Assembly (NCBI GenBank): GCA_034437455.1
Contig: DAOTUB010000389.1
Coordinates: 1 to 35,943, forward strand
Direction of reading: 5' to 3'
Source of the DNA: DAOTUB01 sp034437455
GTDB lineage: Bacteria > Chloroflexota > Anaerolineae > B4-G1
DNA length: 35,943 nt
The notes below the pieces were generated by a model. It made no database searches. It had not been told where the DNA came from and saw only the letters and a program-made list of their open reading frames with translations. The position numbers and the translations under genes were made by a program. Within the stretch, counting starts at the first letter, position 1. Each line of letters opens with the position of its first letter. Of the stretch, positions 1 to 8,005 are shown piece after piece.

Positions 1-136
1 TATATATAGGGGTTTGGCCTTTCTGTTCAGGATTCAAGTCCTAGACAAGCCTTTCTTTACCCGCATATATACGGGATTGGTATTTTCAAACCGGCATATA
101 TAGGGGTGTAAATTTATCCAAAGTCCAAATAGGGGT
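1..136. repeat. Short AT-rich motif repeated at about 31-bp steps
   Basis: An octamer of the form CATATATA followed by GGGG or CGGG occurs at 1-12, 64-75 and 95-106, and a degraded form ending in AGGGGTG lies near 124-137. The starts are 63, 31 and about 29 bases apart, so the copies sit on a roughly 31-bp lattice (three helical turns) with one position empty. No ORF covers them convincingly. They could be binding sites for a repeated DNA-binding protein or decayed repeat DNA; the window edge cuts the array, so its full size is unknown. Confidence 0.4.
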
Positions 137-181
137 GACCACGCAAAAGCCCAGAGAGCGAATCTATTTTGCCAAGATACC

Positions 182-445
182 AAGAAGCTTACCCTGTTAG
201 CGTCATTTCGAGTAATCCACAACGCCACGGCGTTGTTCAGTGAGCAAGAAACTATGCGTATTCGTCACCCTGAGCGGAGCGCAGCGGAGTCGAAGGGTCT
301 CCAATCCCGTAACGCGAGATTTCTCGATTCCCTGCGGTCACTCGAAATGACGCTAACAGGGAAGTTTCTTAGTAGCGACCGAAGGGAGGCGAGAAATCTC
401 CCTTTCAGGGTGACGGAGGCATTCTAGTTCCTTGCTCACTGAGCA
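182..445. repeat. Nested inverted-repeat element (MITE-like, non-coding)
   Basis: Three inverted-repeat pairs are nested or overlapping here. The 22-mer at 192-213 is the exact reverse complement of 340-361, and the match continues imperfectly outward. The 21-mer at 234-254 matches the reverse complement of 425-445 at 19 of 21 positions. CGTCACCCTGA at 263-273 is repeated inverted at 405-415. Runs of the type GAGCGGAGCGCAGCGGAGT and GAAGGGTCT resemble dispersed intergenic repeats seen in many bacterial genomes (recollection, not checked). There is no transposase ORF inside. The remainder of 1-505 holds nothing else I can identify; short ORFs inside it read through the palindromes and are not credible. 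Confidence 0.6.
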
Positions 446-505
446 GCGTCGCGGCGCCTTGGATCACTCGGACACACAAGTAAACGAACCGACAGAGTTT
501 GAGTA

Positions 506-994
506 ATGTTGAAACTGACACCGGCTAATATTTTGATACTCATCGCCGTTGTAACGGTGCTGGGAGGAGCGGCGTGGGGCGTGGGGTGGTTGGCGCACAG
601 TTTACTCGACCGCCAGGCCGCGCCGCCCGCTACCGCGACGGCGACCCTGGAGCCGACCGCGCCGCCGACGGCGACGCCTACCTCCACTGCGCCCGCGCCC
701 ACTGCTACTGTGTCGTCGCTCCCAACCGGTACGCCGCGGCCAACCTCCACGCCCGCGCCTACGCTCATCCCCACTCCTACAGAGTCCTGGATGATTGTCG
801 AGTTTGGCGAGGGGTTATATCAGGTCTGTCGTCGCCATTGTCTGGGACAGTGGCCTGGAGATGATGTGCCGCCAAGCCTGGAGGAGTATGCCCGAAAAGT
901 CGCGCGGGTAAACGGGCTGAGGTGGAGACCGCGAGGGCCGAGGTTGGAGACAGGCCAGCTATTACACATGCCGCCGTGTCCATCCACAAGGTGA
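506..994 (+). CDS. Membrane-anchored LysM-like domain protein
   Basis: A 162-residue protein with one N-terminal membrane segment (about residues 9-33), then a Thr/Pro/Ala-rich linker (about 40-92) and a small C-terminal domain (about 94-158). The C-terminal part has the LysM pattern: a Val-Glu-Phe-Gly-Glu-Gly-Leu start resembling the VxxGDTL of LysM, a middle ARVNGL, and a closing LETGQLLHMP. It has an insertion with two cysteines (Cys-Arg-Arg-His-Cys) not typical of LysM. LysM domains bind N-acetylglucosamine polymers such as peptidoglycan, so an extracytoplasmic wall-binding role is inferred. It ends 3 bases before the M14 peptidase gene, suggesting a shared transcript. The ribosome binding site is weak, so the start is less certain than the frame. 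Confidence 0.65.
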   Translation: MLKLTPANILILIAVVTVLGGAAWGVGWLAHSLLDRQAAPPATATATLEPTAPPTATPTSTAPAPTATVSSLPTGTPRPTSTPAPTLIPTPTESWMIVEFGEGLYQVCRRHCLGQWPGDDVPPSLEEYARKVARVNGLRWRPRGPRLETGQLLHMPPCPSTR

Positions 995-997
995 GGT

Positions 998-1924
998 ATG
1001 TTGATTTTAGACCCAACCCTTCGACACAGTTGTTCCGGCGACAAGGTAGCGGGCTGGCTCGCGTTGATTTTCGTCGCCATGATGGGATCGACCATTGGCT
1101 TCGCCGCCGGATGGTCGGCCAGCGACCTAATGATGCCATGCGGTTCGGCCATTTCCGTCGCTCCACCGTCGACATTGGAGGCGGTTCTTCCTGCGCCGAC
1201 GCCCAGGCCATTTGTGTATGGCCTCTCGTTTGATGGGCGACCGCTGCTGGCCTACCGGCTCGGCACGGGGTCGTCATCGCGCGCCATCATCGGCGCCATC
1301 CACGGCGGCTATGAGTGGAACACGGCCCTGCTGGTCAACGAGATGCTGGACTATTTGTGGGAGAATCCTGCCTTGCTGCCGGATGAGGTCACGCTGTACG
1401 TCATCCCCTGCGCCAATCCCGACGGTTATGCCGCCGGCACAGATCGCGAGCGCGGGCGAACGAACGGCAACGGCGTGGATCTGAATCGTAACTGGGATTA
1501 TCGCTGGCAGCCGATAGCCACCCACGGTGATCGTCCCGTCTACGCGGGCGCGCGCCCTTTCTCTGAACCTGAGACAGCCGCGCTGCGCGATTTTATCCTG
1601 GAACAGGACGTCGAGGCGGCGATCTTTTATCACAGTGCGATGGAACGGATCTTTTTTGGAGCCAAGCCGGAATGGTCAGCGACGGACGATCTGGCCCTGG
1701 TCGTGTCGAAGGCGACCAACTACCCTATCGCGGCGGGCGTCCCTGACCAGGTCACCACCGGCGACGCGATAGATTGGATGTCTGCCCGAGGACTGGCGGG
1801 CATTGAGGTAGAGCTGACCAATCACGAGGATATCGAGTGGAAGCGCAACCTGCGAGGACTGGAGGCTTTTCTCGGCTGGATCGTTCCAGCCAGGCCGGGT
1901 ATGCCTGACGGTAAACCGAGATAG
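998..1924 (+). CDS. M14-family zinc carboxypeptidase, membrane-anchored
   Basis: 308 residues: an N-terminal membrane segment (about 19-39), a short Pro-rich linker, then a metallopeptidase domain (about 72-292). M14 landmarks are visible: HGGYE with His102 and Glu106 as likely zinc ligands, NPDG at 140-143, DLNRNW at 161-166 with the substrate-binding Arg, FYHS with His212 as third ligand, and IEVEL near 269-273 carrying the catalytic Glu. The first motif has three residues between His and Glu where HxxE is canonical, so the exact ligand assignment needs modelling. M14 enzymes remove C-terminal residues from peptides, and some cut peptidoglycan stem peptides; the LysM-like neighbour favours a wall role, which is inference. 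A purine-rich AAGGTGAGG precedes the ATG. Followed by a separate promoter for the kinase. Confidence 0.8.
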   Translation: MLILDPTLRHSCSGDKVAGWLALIFVAMMGSTIGFAAGWSASDLMMPCGSAISVAPPSTLEAVLPAPTPRPFVYGLSFDGRPLLAYRLGTGSSSRAIIGAIHGGYEWNTALLVNEMLDYLWENPALLPDEVTLYVIPCANPDGYAAGTDRERGRTNGNGVDLNRNWDYRWQPIATHGDRPVYAGARPFSEPETAALRDFILEQDVEAAIFYHSAMERIFFGAKPEWSATDDLALVVSKATNYPIAAGVPDQVTTGDAIDWMSARGLAGIEVELTNHEDIEWKRNLRGLEAFLGWIVPARPGMPDGKPR

Positions 1925-1940
1925 TTTGATTCGGTTCTCT

Positions 1941-1969
1941 TTGCGCAAATTGCAATCAGAGGGTATAGT
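1941..1969 (+). promoter_or_regulatory. Sigma70-like promoter for the Ser/Thr kinase gene
   Basis: TTGCGC (1941-1946), a 17-base spacer and TATAGT (1964-1969) predict a start near 1976. The leader then carries a 7-bp hairpin (2013-2019 with 2030-2036) ending just before the ribosome binding site GGAAGG at 2041. This placement argues that the ORF reading back to 1926 is not translated there. Confidence 0.6.
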
Positions 1970-2051
1970 TAGAGGAATTCCTTTTGCAGTTCACACATCC
2001 AAATCAACGACACAAGGCCGTCAGTTCAAGGCCTTGAAATGGAAGGCAACA

Positions 2052-3275
2052 ATGTTCAATTGGAGCGGACAAACCATCGGCGGTTATGAGATCGCTGAAG
2101 AGATCGGTCGTGGGGGAATGGCGGCGGTCTACCGCGCCTATCAAACTCAACTGGAGCGCTGGGTAGCCATCAAAATTATGCAGACCGCAGAATCTATGGA
2201 CGAGGAGTTTCTCTCTCGTTTCCGCCGCGAGGCCAAGGCTATCGCTGCCCTACGCCATCCCAATATCCTCACCATCTACGACTATGGCGAGGAGCGGGGG
2301 ATCGCCTACATTGTCATGGAGTACGTGCCCGGCGGCACCCTCAAGGCTCATCTGACCGGGGAACCGATGGAGTGGTCGGACGTGGCGGCGTTGCTCATCC
2401 CGGTGGGACGCGCTCTGGCTTACGCGCACTCTCGGGGCATTGTACATCGCGACGTAAAGCCGGCCAATATTCTCTTGGCCCGTCCCGATTGGCCCCTCCT
2501 GGCCGACTTTGGCTTGGCTAAACTGTTGAACCGCCAGCGAGGCATCACCAGGCCCGGCACCAGCATCGGCACACCGGCCTACTTTTCTCCCGAGCAGGCC
2601 GTTGGCGAGAACGTGGATCACCGCAGCGACATCTATGGCCTGGGTATCGTGCTCTACGAACTGCTCACTGGCCACGTTCCCTTCGAATCTGATTCTCCTT
2701 TCGATATGATGCTACGGCGGTTGCGCGAGCCTCCTGAACCTCCCCGCCAGCTCAACCCGCGTATCTTGCCTCAACTGGATGCCATTATCGTGCGCGCGCT
2801 AGCCCGGGAAGCGGCGGCGCGTTATCAAACGATGGAGGAATTGGTGGACGACCTTTCCCAGTTGCCAGGTGCCGACGGTCGAATCACCGAGCCTTCTCGC
2901 GCCTCCGTGGCTGCCAAGTCTACCGTTCGCCTGGGCGCTCTCTCACACGCGACGGGTCCACGGCTGATCGTCACGGGCACGGGAGCAACGCTTCCGCTTC
3001 CCTCTGTGGGAGAGGCGCTGATTGGCCGGGCCGATCCGAATGCGACCCCGCAGCCGGACGTAGACTTGGGGCAGCACGGCGGCGCTCAGGCGGGTGTCTC
3101 GCGTCGCCACGCCCGGTTGCTCTGCCGCCCCGAGGGCTGGCTGCTGGAGGATTTACAGAGCACGAACGGCACCATGCTTAACAATGTGCCCGTGTCGCCT
3201 GAACAGCCGGTCCGGGTGCGCAGCGGCGACGTCATCTGCTGCGGCCAGTTGACGCTGGTGTTCTACGAAGGGTAG
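2052..3275 (+). CDS. Serine/threonine protein kinase with C-terminal FHA domain
   Basis: 407 residues from the ATG at 2052, chosen because GGAAGG lies 5 bases upstream and a promoter falls inside the longer reading frame. The Hanks-type kinase domain (about 10-280) has the glycine loop EIGRGGMAAVY, VAIKIM with the ATP-binding Lys41, HRDVKPAN with catalytic Asp134, DFGLAK with Asp152, and GTPAYFSPEQA. The FHA domain occupies about 305-405 with LIGRAD, VSRRHARL and LQSTNGTMLN, the usual phosphothreonine-binding landmarks. No membrane segment is present, so the protein is cytosolic; it probably recognises its own or partner phosphothreonines. It sits between two extracytoplasmic peptidases, which hints at control of envelope proteolysis, but no target is visible. 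Confidence 0.93.
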   Translation: MFNWSGQTIGGYEIAEEIGRGGMAAVYRAYQTQLERWVAIKIMQTAESMDEEFLSRFRREAKAIAALRHPNILTIYDYGEERGIAYIVMEYVPGGTLKAHLTGEPMEWSDVAALLIPVGRALAYAHSRGIVHRDVKPANILLARPDWPLLADFGLAKLLNRQRGITRPGTSIGTPAYFSPEQAVGENVDHRSDIYGLGIVLYELLTGHVPFESDSPFDMMLRRLREPPEPPRQLNPRILPQLDAIIVRALAREAAARYQTMEELVDDLSQLPGADGRITEPSRASVAAKSTVRLGALSHATGPRLIVTGTGATLPLPSVGEALIGRADPNATPQPDVDLGQHGGAQAGVSRRHARLLCRPEGWLLEDLQSTNGTMLNNVPVSPEQPVRVRSGDVICCGQLTLVFYEG

Positions 3276-3307
3276 GTGTGAGGAAACGCGAGGTTGAGAG
3301 GTGCACG

Positions 3308-3736
3308 ATGACGACTGACGAGCAAACGACCGAAGAGGCCTGGCGCGAGGTCGGTGGGCAGTTCCAGGCCCTCGGCGAGAGTTTGGCCCGGGCGTTCCGG
3401 ACGGCCTGGGAGAGCGAGGAAAATCGCCGGCATCTGCAGAATATGCGCGCCGGTCTGGAGGCGATGGTTGACGAGGTCGGCCAGGCGATCAAAGACGCCA
3501 GTGCTTCACCCGAAGGACAGAAGGTGCGCCAGGAGGCGCAAAAAGCGGCTGCATCGGCCCGCCTGGCAGGCGAACGCGCCTTTCAAGAGGCGCGCCCTCA
3601 TTTGCTTTCTGCTCTGCGCCAGATCAATGCTGAGCTGCAAAAGATGATCGGTTGCATGGAGGAAAATCAACCACCTTCCGACACTCCCGCTGCCGAGTCT
3701 GCCCCAGACGAACGAGGCAAAGCCGAAGGACGCTGA
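3308..3736 (+). CDS. Small helical cytosolic protein of unknown function
   Basis: 142 residues from the ATG at 3308, which has GAGAGG about 7 bases upstream; a GTG at 3278 would add ten residues but lies almost at the kinase stop. The sequence is hydrophilic, Ala/Glu/Gln/Arg-rich and predicted helical, with heptad-like stretches around residues 10-60 and 65-115 and an acidic, disordered-looking tail. No membrane segment or catalytic motif is seen. It follows the kinase by about 30 bases and is probably co-transcribed, so it might be a kinase substrate or adaptor. I do not recognise a named family. Confidence 0.75.
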   Translation: MTTDEQTTEEAWREVGGQFQALGESLARAFRTAWESEENRRHLQNMRAGLEAMVDEVGQAIKDASASPEGQKVRQEAQKAAASARLAGERAFQEARPHLLSALRQINAELQKMIGCMEENQPPSDTPAAESAPDERGKAEGR

Positions 3737-3751
3737 CGTTGTTGAAATGAG

Positions 3752-3806
3752 GTCCCACTCACTCGATCCAATGCGTGCATCGCCTGGAGCGATGGGACGT
3801 CGTCCC
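3752..3806. repeat. Adjoining hairpins between the helical protein and protease genes
   Basis: CATCGC (3778-3783) pairs with GCGATG (3789-3794) around a five-base loop; GGGAC (3794-3798) pairs with GTCCC (3802-3806); and GTCCCA (3752-3757) can alternatively pair with TGGGAC (3793-3798). No T-run follows, so it is not a standard intrinsic terminator. It may be a REP-like element or an mRNA structure between genes. Confidence 0.35.
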
Positions 3807-3834
3807 GAAAATCTTCCTGGAGTAGAAAAGTCCA

Positions 3835-6075
3835 GTGAACCGTAGGAACGCGATCTATCTCCTGGCGTCAGGAACCGTGCTGCTTCTGATCGCCGCTGTC
3901 CTCTACCTCATCTTTCGGCCAGTCGGTCTGACTGCGCCGCCTATCGGGCCTACGCCTACGTTCCCTCCGTTGCCTGCCGTAGACGTTGCTCCACCGTCCT
4001 CTTTATCTGATTTGGCCGAGCAGTACCCCGGGCTGGCCCCTATCCTCACCGATCCTGAACTGGACTCGATCTACAAAGAGTTTCTGGTGATCTACGAGGA
4101 GGAGGGAGAAGGGGCGGCGTTGAAACTGGCTCGCCAACGTGGTCTGCTCACCGCCGAAGGCGACATCCGCGTCACATTGGTGCTCGACACGGAAGACAAT
4201 GGGCCTCTGGTGGCCCAACTGGAGTCTGTGGACATCGCCGTTGTCAGTGCCTACCGCGACCGGGTTAACGTCGCCGTCCCGTTACAACGGATCGAGGCCC
4301 AGTTGCAGGCCGACGAGCCTGGTGCTATCTTTGCGCAACTCACCGAATTGGAGCACGTCGTCGCCGTGCGGTTGCCGTATCGCCGCGCGCCCGATGGCAG
4401 CGTAGTTGAGGGGGAAGGCGTGTCCATCATCAACGCCAATGCCTGGCATCGGGCTGGTTTCACTGGCGCGGATCTGCGCATCGGTCTGCTCGATCTGGGT
4501 TTTGCTGGTTATCGCGCTTTGCTGGGCGTCGAACTGCCGGACGAGGTACTCGTTGCCACCTTTGGCTGGTTCGACGACGAAGAGGGGCACGGCGCCGCTT
4601 GCGCCGAGATCGTTCACGAGATCGCGCCCGATGCAGAACTATTTCTCGCCTGGTACGACGGCAGCGACGCCGCGATGGGCGAGGCGGTGGATTGGCTGGT
4701 GGCTCAAGGAGTGAACATCATCTCCCACTCGGCGGGAGGGTTGATCGGCCCCCGAGACGGCAGCGGTTGGGACGCACGACTGGTGGATAGCCTGGCTGGT
4801 CAGGGCATTCTGTGGGTCAACTCTGCTGGCAACCAGGCCGAGGCGCATTACCGGGGTATGTTCACCGATGCGGATGGCGATGGCCTCCACGAGTTTGCGC
4901 CGGGCGAGGAGATGCTGGCCCTCCACGACACGGGATGTGTCGAGGTTGCCCTGAGCTGGGAGGATGATTGGGAGCAGGCCGCGCAGGACTATGAGCTGTT
5001 TCTCTACGACGAAACGGGCGACGAGTTGGCTTCCTCCAAGGACACCCAGTCGGGCGGGGTTGGACAGGAGCCGGTTGAGTGGATCATGTACGAGACTGAC
5101 GGAGAGACCATCTACGCCGCCGTCGCCGCCTACGATACCAGCGAGGCGGTGTGGCTGGACATATTTGTAGATGAGGCGGAGGTGGCTCATCCATCGCCCG
5201 CTCACAGCGTCAGCCCGCCGGGCGACGCCGTGGGATCGCTGACGGTGGGGGCGGTCAACTGGCGGGACGACACCCTGGCCAGATACAGCTCGCAGGGACC
5301 GACGCTCGACAGGCGACTCAAGCCCGAGATCTCGGCTCCGACCGGTGTGTCTGGGGCCACGTATGGGACGAAGGAGTTTCACGGCACTTCAGCCGCGGCT
5401 CCCCACGTGACCGGGGCCGCTGCGCTCGTCTGGCAGGCCCGCCCCGATTTCACCCGTCAGGAGGTGGTGGATTTTTTGCTGGCGCACGTGGTAGACTTGG
5501 GGCCGGAGGGGCCGGATACCGGATATGGTTACGGGCGGCTGCAACTGCCAGCGCCTTCGGCGGTCGACTCATTTCCCACCGCTACGGCGACGGCCATGCC
5601 CACACCCACCGCTATCGCGAGCCTCGCCGAAGCGGCCTCTACCCCATTGCCCACGCCCCCCGTCACTCCCGCGCCGCTGCCCACTCCCACGCTGGTTACC
5701 TACGTCACCCCGGCACCGCCATCGGCGGGTGGGGCAGGCTTGTTCACTGGCATGGGCCTGATCGTGGGAGGATTGGGTTGTGCCGGGGTAGGGCTGTTGC
5801 TCGTTGGCGTGGGTGGGATACTTTTTCTGGCGCGACGCGCTCAAGAGGTTCAACAACCGGCGCTGGCCCTGCCCTTCGAGCCGCCCGCGCCTCCCCGGGC
5901 GCGCTCTGTGCGCTGCGCAGCTTGCGGGACAGAAGCGCGCCCAGGCGCTCGCTTCTGTCGCGTGTGTGGGCGTTCCCTTGCGCCGGAGCGCCGACCGCGC
6001 TACTGCCGTCACTGTGGCGCTCAATTGAGAGAGGAGTCTCGCTTCTGCCCCCATTGTGGGCAATCAGTGCGTTGA
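3835..6075 (+). CDS. Membrane-spanning subtilisin-like (S8) serine protease with C-terminal zinc ribbons
   Basis: 746 residues starting at GTG. Order: membrane segment (about 6-27), Pro-rich linker, helical prodomain-like region (about 55-195), S8 catalytic domain (about 196-565), Thr/Pro linker, second membrane segment (about 638-668), and two C-terminal CxxC...CxxC zinc ribbons (about 696-746). The triad is readable as Asp220 in LLDLGF, His252 in GHGAACAEIV and Ser519 in GTSAAAPH, with oxyanion Asn333 in NSAGN. A calcium-loop-like DADGDG lies at 345-350 in an insertion. Topology predicts an external protease domain with cytosolic zinc ribbons, which is inference. The catalytic Asp is followed by Leu-Gly, not Thr-Gly or Ser-Gly. 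The GGAG at 3819 is a rather distant ribosome binding site. Confidence 0.88.
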   Translation: MNRRNAIYLLASGTVLLLIAAVLYLIFRPVGLTAPPIGPTPTFPPLPAVDVAPPSSLSDLAEQYPGLAPILTDPELDSIYKEFLVIYEEEGEGAALKLARQRGLLTAEGDIRVTLVLDTEDNGPLVAQLESVDIAVVSAYRDRVNVAVPLQRIEAQLQADEPGAIFAQLTELEHVVAVRLPYRRAPDGSVVEGEGVSIINANAWHRAGFTGADLRIGLLDLGFAGYRALLGVELPDEVLVATFGWFDDEEGHGAACAEIVHEIAPDAELFLAWYDGSDAAMGEAVDWLVAQGVNIISHSAGGLIGPRDGSGWDARLVDSLAGQGILWVNSAGNQAEAHYRGMFTDADGDGLHEFAPGEEMLALHDTGCVEVALSWEDDWEQAAQDYELFLYDETGDELASSKDTQSGGVGQEPVEWIMYETDGETIYAAVAAYDTSEAVWLDIFVDEAEVAHPSPAHSVSPPGDAVGSLTVGAVNWRDDTLARYSSQGPTLDRRLKPEISAPTGVSGATYGTKEFHGTSAAAPHVTGAAALVWQARPDFTRQEVVDFLLAHVVDLGPEGPDTGYGYGRLQLPAPSAVDSFPTATATAMPTPTAIASLAEAASTPLPTPPVTPAPLPTPTLVTYVTPAPPSAGGAGLFTGMGLIVGGLGCAGVGLLLVGVGGILFLARRAQEVQQPALALPFEPPAPPRARSVRCAACGTEARPGARFCRVCGRSLAPERRPRYCRHCGAQLREESRFCPHCGQSVR

Positions 6076-6134
6076 GTAGGTCGGGTTTGCTAACCGACTC
6101 CACCGCTTGCAAAGTGGAAAAGGAGAGATGTGCA

Positions 6135-7115
6135 ATGATACGGATTCTATCAAGGGAGGATGTGAGCCGGGCGCTGCCGATGCGCCAGGCGATTGAGGTG
6201 ATGAAAGGGGCCTTTGCCCAGCTTTCCGACGGCCAGGCGGATGTACCGCTGCGGACGGCGCTCGACGTGCCCGGCCACAATGGCGTCGCGCTCTTTATGC
6301 CAGCCTATCTCTCTGCCGATGACCGGATGGCAATCAAAATCGTCTCTGTTTTTAACGATAACCCGGCCAAGGGATTACCTCTCATCCACGCGCTGGTCGT
6401 GGTCGTGGATGCGACGACGGGGGAACCAACCGCCGTGATGGACGGGACGTACCTCACCGCCCTGCGGACGGGAGCGGCCTCGGGCGCTGCCACGGATCTA
6501 CTGGCCCGGAAAGACGCGCGCGTCGCTGCTGTCTTTGGCGCTGGCACGCAGGGACGCACGCAACTGGAGGCGGTCTGCGCCGTGCGTCCCATTGAGGCAG
6601 TCTGGGTCCACGACGTAGCGCCGGAGCAGGCCAGCGCCTACGCCGCCGAGATGAGCCAGCGGCTGTCGCTCTCGGTGAGCGTGGCCAAGACGCCCGCCGA
6701 GGCGCTCAGCCAGGCCGACGTGAGCTGCACGGCCACGACTTCTTTGAGCCCTGTGTTCGATGACGCCGACGTCCGACCGGGAACGCACATCAACGCCGTC
6801 GGCGCCTACACGCCCGAGATGCAGGAGATACCCATCGAAACCGTTCTGCGGGCCAAGGTCGTCATCGATCATCACGAGGCGAGCCTGGCCGAGGCCGGAG
6901 ACCTGCTGATCCCACTGCGGCAGGGACGGATGACCAAAGGCCACATCTATGCAGAACTGGGCGAGATCGCCGCCGGGCGCAGGGCGGGGCGAGAGACGCG
7001 AGAGGAAGTCACGCTTTTCAAGTCGGTGGGCGTGGCCGTGCAGGACGTGGCGGCTGCCGGGGCAGTGTTGAAGGCGGCCCAACGGCGGGGTCTGGGAACC
7101 GAGGTGGCGCTGTGA
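6135..7115 (+). CDS. Ornithine cyclodeaminase/mu-crystallin family NAD(P)-dependent enzyme
   Basis: 326 residues from the ATG at 6135, set by AAAGGAGAG 7 bases upstream; the frame is open further upstream inside the protease gene but that part is not credible. Family landmarks: IKIVSVFNDNP with Lys68, DGTYLTALRTGAASG (about 103-117), the Rossmann loop VFGAGTQGRTQ (about 133-143) and GTHINAVGAYTPEM (about 216-229). In characterised ornithine cyclodeaminases an Asp occupies the place of Tyr225, and it activates water for the deamination. Its absence argues for an alanine dehydrogenase or ketimine reductase activity over true ornithine cyclodeaminase. The gene overlaps the following exporter by 4 bases, which points to a small amino or imino acid product or substrate moved by it. 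Confidence 0.88.
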   Translation: MIRILSREDVSRALPMRQAIEVMKGAFAQLSDGQADVPLRTALDVPGHNGVALFMPAYLSADDRMAIKIVSVFNDNPAKGLPLIHALVVVVDATTGEPTAVMDGTYLTALRTGAASGAATDLLARKDARVAAVFGAGTQGRTQLEAVCAVRPIEAVWVHDVAPEQASAYAAEMSQRLSLSVSVAKTPAEALSQADVSCTATTSLSPVFDDADVRPGTHINAVGAYTPEMQEIPIETVLRAKVVIDHHEASLAEAGDLLIPLRQGRMTKGHIYAELGEIAAGRRAGRETREEVTLFKSVGVAVQDVAAAGAVLKAAQRRGLGTEVAL

Positions 7116-8005
7116 CGCGCTCCGAGCGATTGGAAGGCTACGGCCTCGCGCTCACCGCTGCTGTGCTGTGGGCGACGTTGGGTCTTTTCTATCGAGGATT
7201 GGAGGCTTATGGGTTGCCCCGTATCACCATCGTCTTTTACCGGGCTGCTTCCGCCGCGCTCATCCTCTTTTTGTTCCTGGGATGGCGGCGGCGCGACCTG
7301 CTGAGGTTGGAGCGGCGTGACTGGCCCATGTTCTTGGTCTTTGGATTGGTAGGCGTGGCGGCTTTTTACCTCGTCTACATCTATGCCATTGGTCTGATTG
7401 GTATGGGGATGGCGGCGGTGTTGATGTATACTGCTTCGGCCTGGGTGACGCTCCTCAGCGTGGTTCTTTTCAAGGAACCGCTTAACGGGCGCAAGATTGC
7501 GGCGGTTCTCTTGGCCTGCGGGGGATGCGCGCTGATTGGTCAGGTGTATAACTTGGCGAACGTGCGTTTGAACCTCCTCGGCATCCTGGCGGGCCTGGGA
7601 GCGGGTCTCACCTACGGTCTCTATACCCTGTTCAGCAAGGTTGCCCAGCACCGCTATTCTGCCTGGACCACGTTGGCCTACGCACTGGGGCTGGGGGCCT
7701 TGTTCATGCTCCCGCTGCAACCCTCCGCCGATCTGATCCATGCGGTGACCACGCCGCCGATTCTCTTCTGGTTGCTGATGCTGGGGCTGGTGCCCACGTT
7801 GGGGGGCGGCGTCGCCTTCAACGCGGCGCTGCGGAGGATTCCGGCCAGCAACGCCAGCATCATCGCCACGTTGGAACCGGCCATCGCTACTTTTTTGGGC
7901 TGGATGTTTCTCAACGAGCGACTGGAGGCGCCCCAGTTGTTGGGGGCGGGCCTGATCTTGGCGGCTGTGATCGTTCTGCAGCGAGAGATTGCGCCTCCTC
8001 CTTAA
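7112..8005 (+). CDS. EamA/DMT-superfamily transporter
   Basis: 297 residues starting at a GTG that overlaps the preceding stop (GTGA). The sequence is almost all membrane: about ten hydrophobic helices in two homologous halves (about 10-145 and 155-290), typical of the EamA (DUF6) drug/metabolite exporters. Each half ends with the usual pattern, LFKEPLNGRK in the first and FLNERLEAPQ in the second. Translational coupling with the dehydrogenase-like gene suggests the two act on a related metabolite, perhaps an amino acid; the substrate cannot be read from the sequence. Confidence 0.9.
   Translation: MTRSERLEGYGLALTAAVLWATLGLFYRGLEAYGLPRITIVFYRAASAALILFLFLGWRRRDLLRLERRDWPMFLVFGLVGVAAFYLVYIYAIGLIGMGMAAVLMYTASAWVTLLSVVLFKEPLNGRKIAAVLLACGGCALIGQVYNLANVRLNLLGILAGLGAGLTYGLYTLFSKVAQHRYSAWTTLAYALGLGALFMLPLQPSADLIHAVTTPPILFWLLMLGLVPTLGGGVAFNAALRRIPASNASIIATLEPAIATFLGWMFLNERLEAPQLLGAGLILAAVIVLQREIAPPP

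Noticed and set aside
1..136. CRISPR array for the 31-bp-spaced motif
   Set aside because: The conserved part is only about 12 bases and varies; there are no spacer-like units of constant flanks and no cas genes.
1926..2051. N-terminal extension of the kinase
   Set aside because: A promoter, start site and leader hairpin fall here, and the kinase domain begins properly after the ATG at 2052.
5778..6134. Upstream extension of the ornithine cyclodeaminase-like gene
   Set aside because: It lies inside the protease gene in another frame; AAAGGAGAG and the family start both point to 6135.
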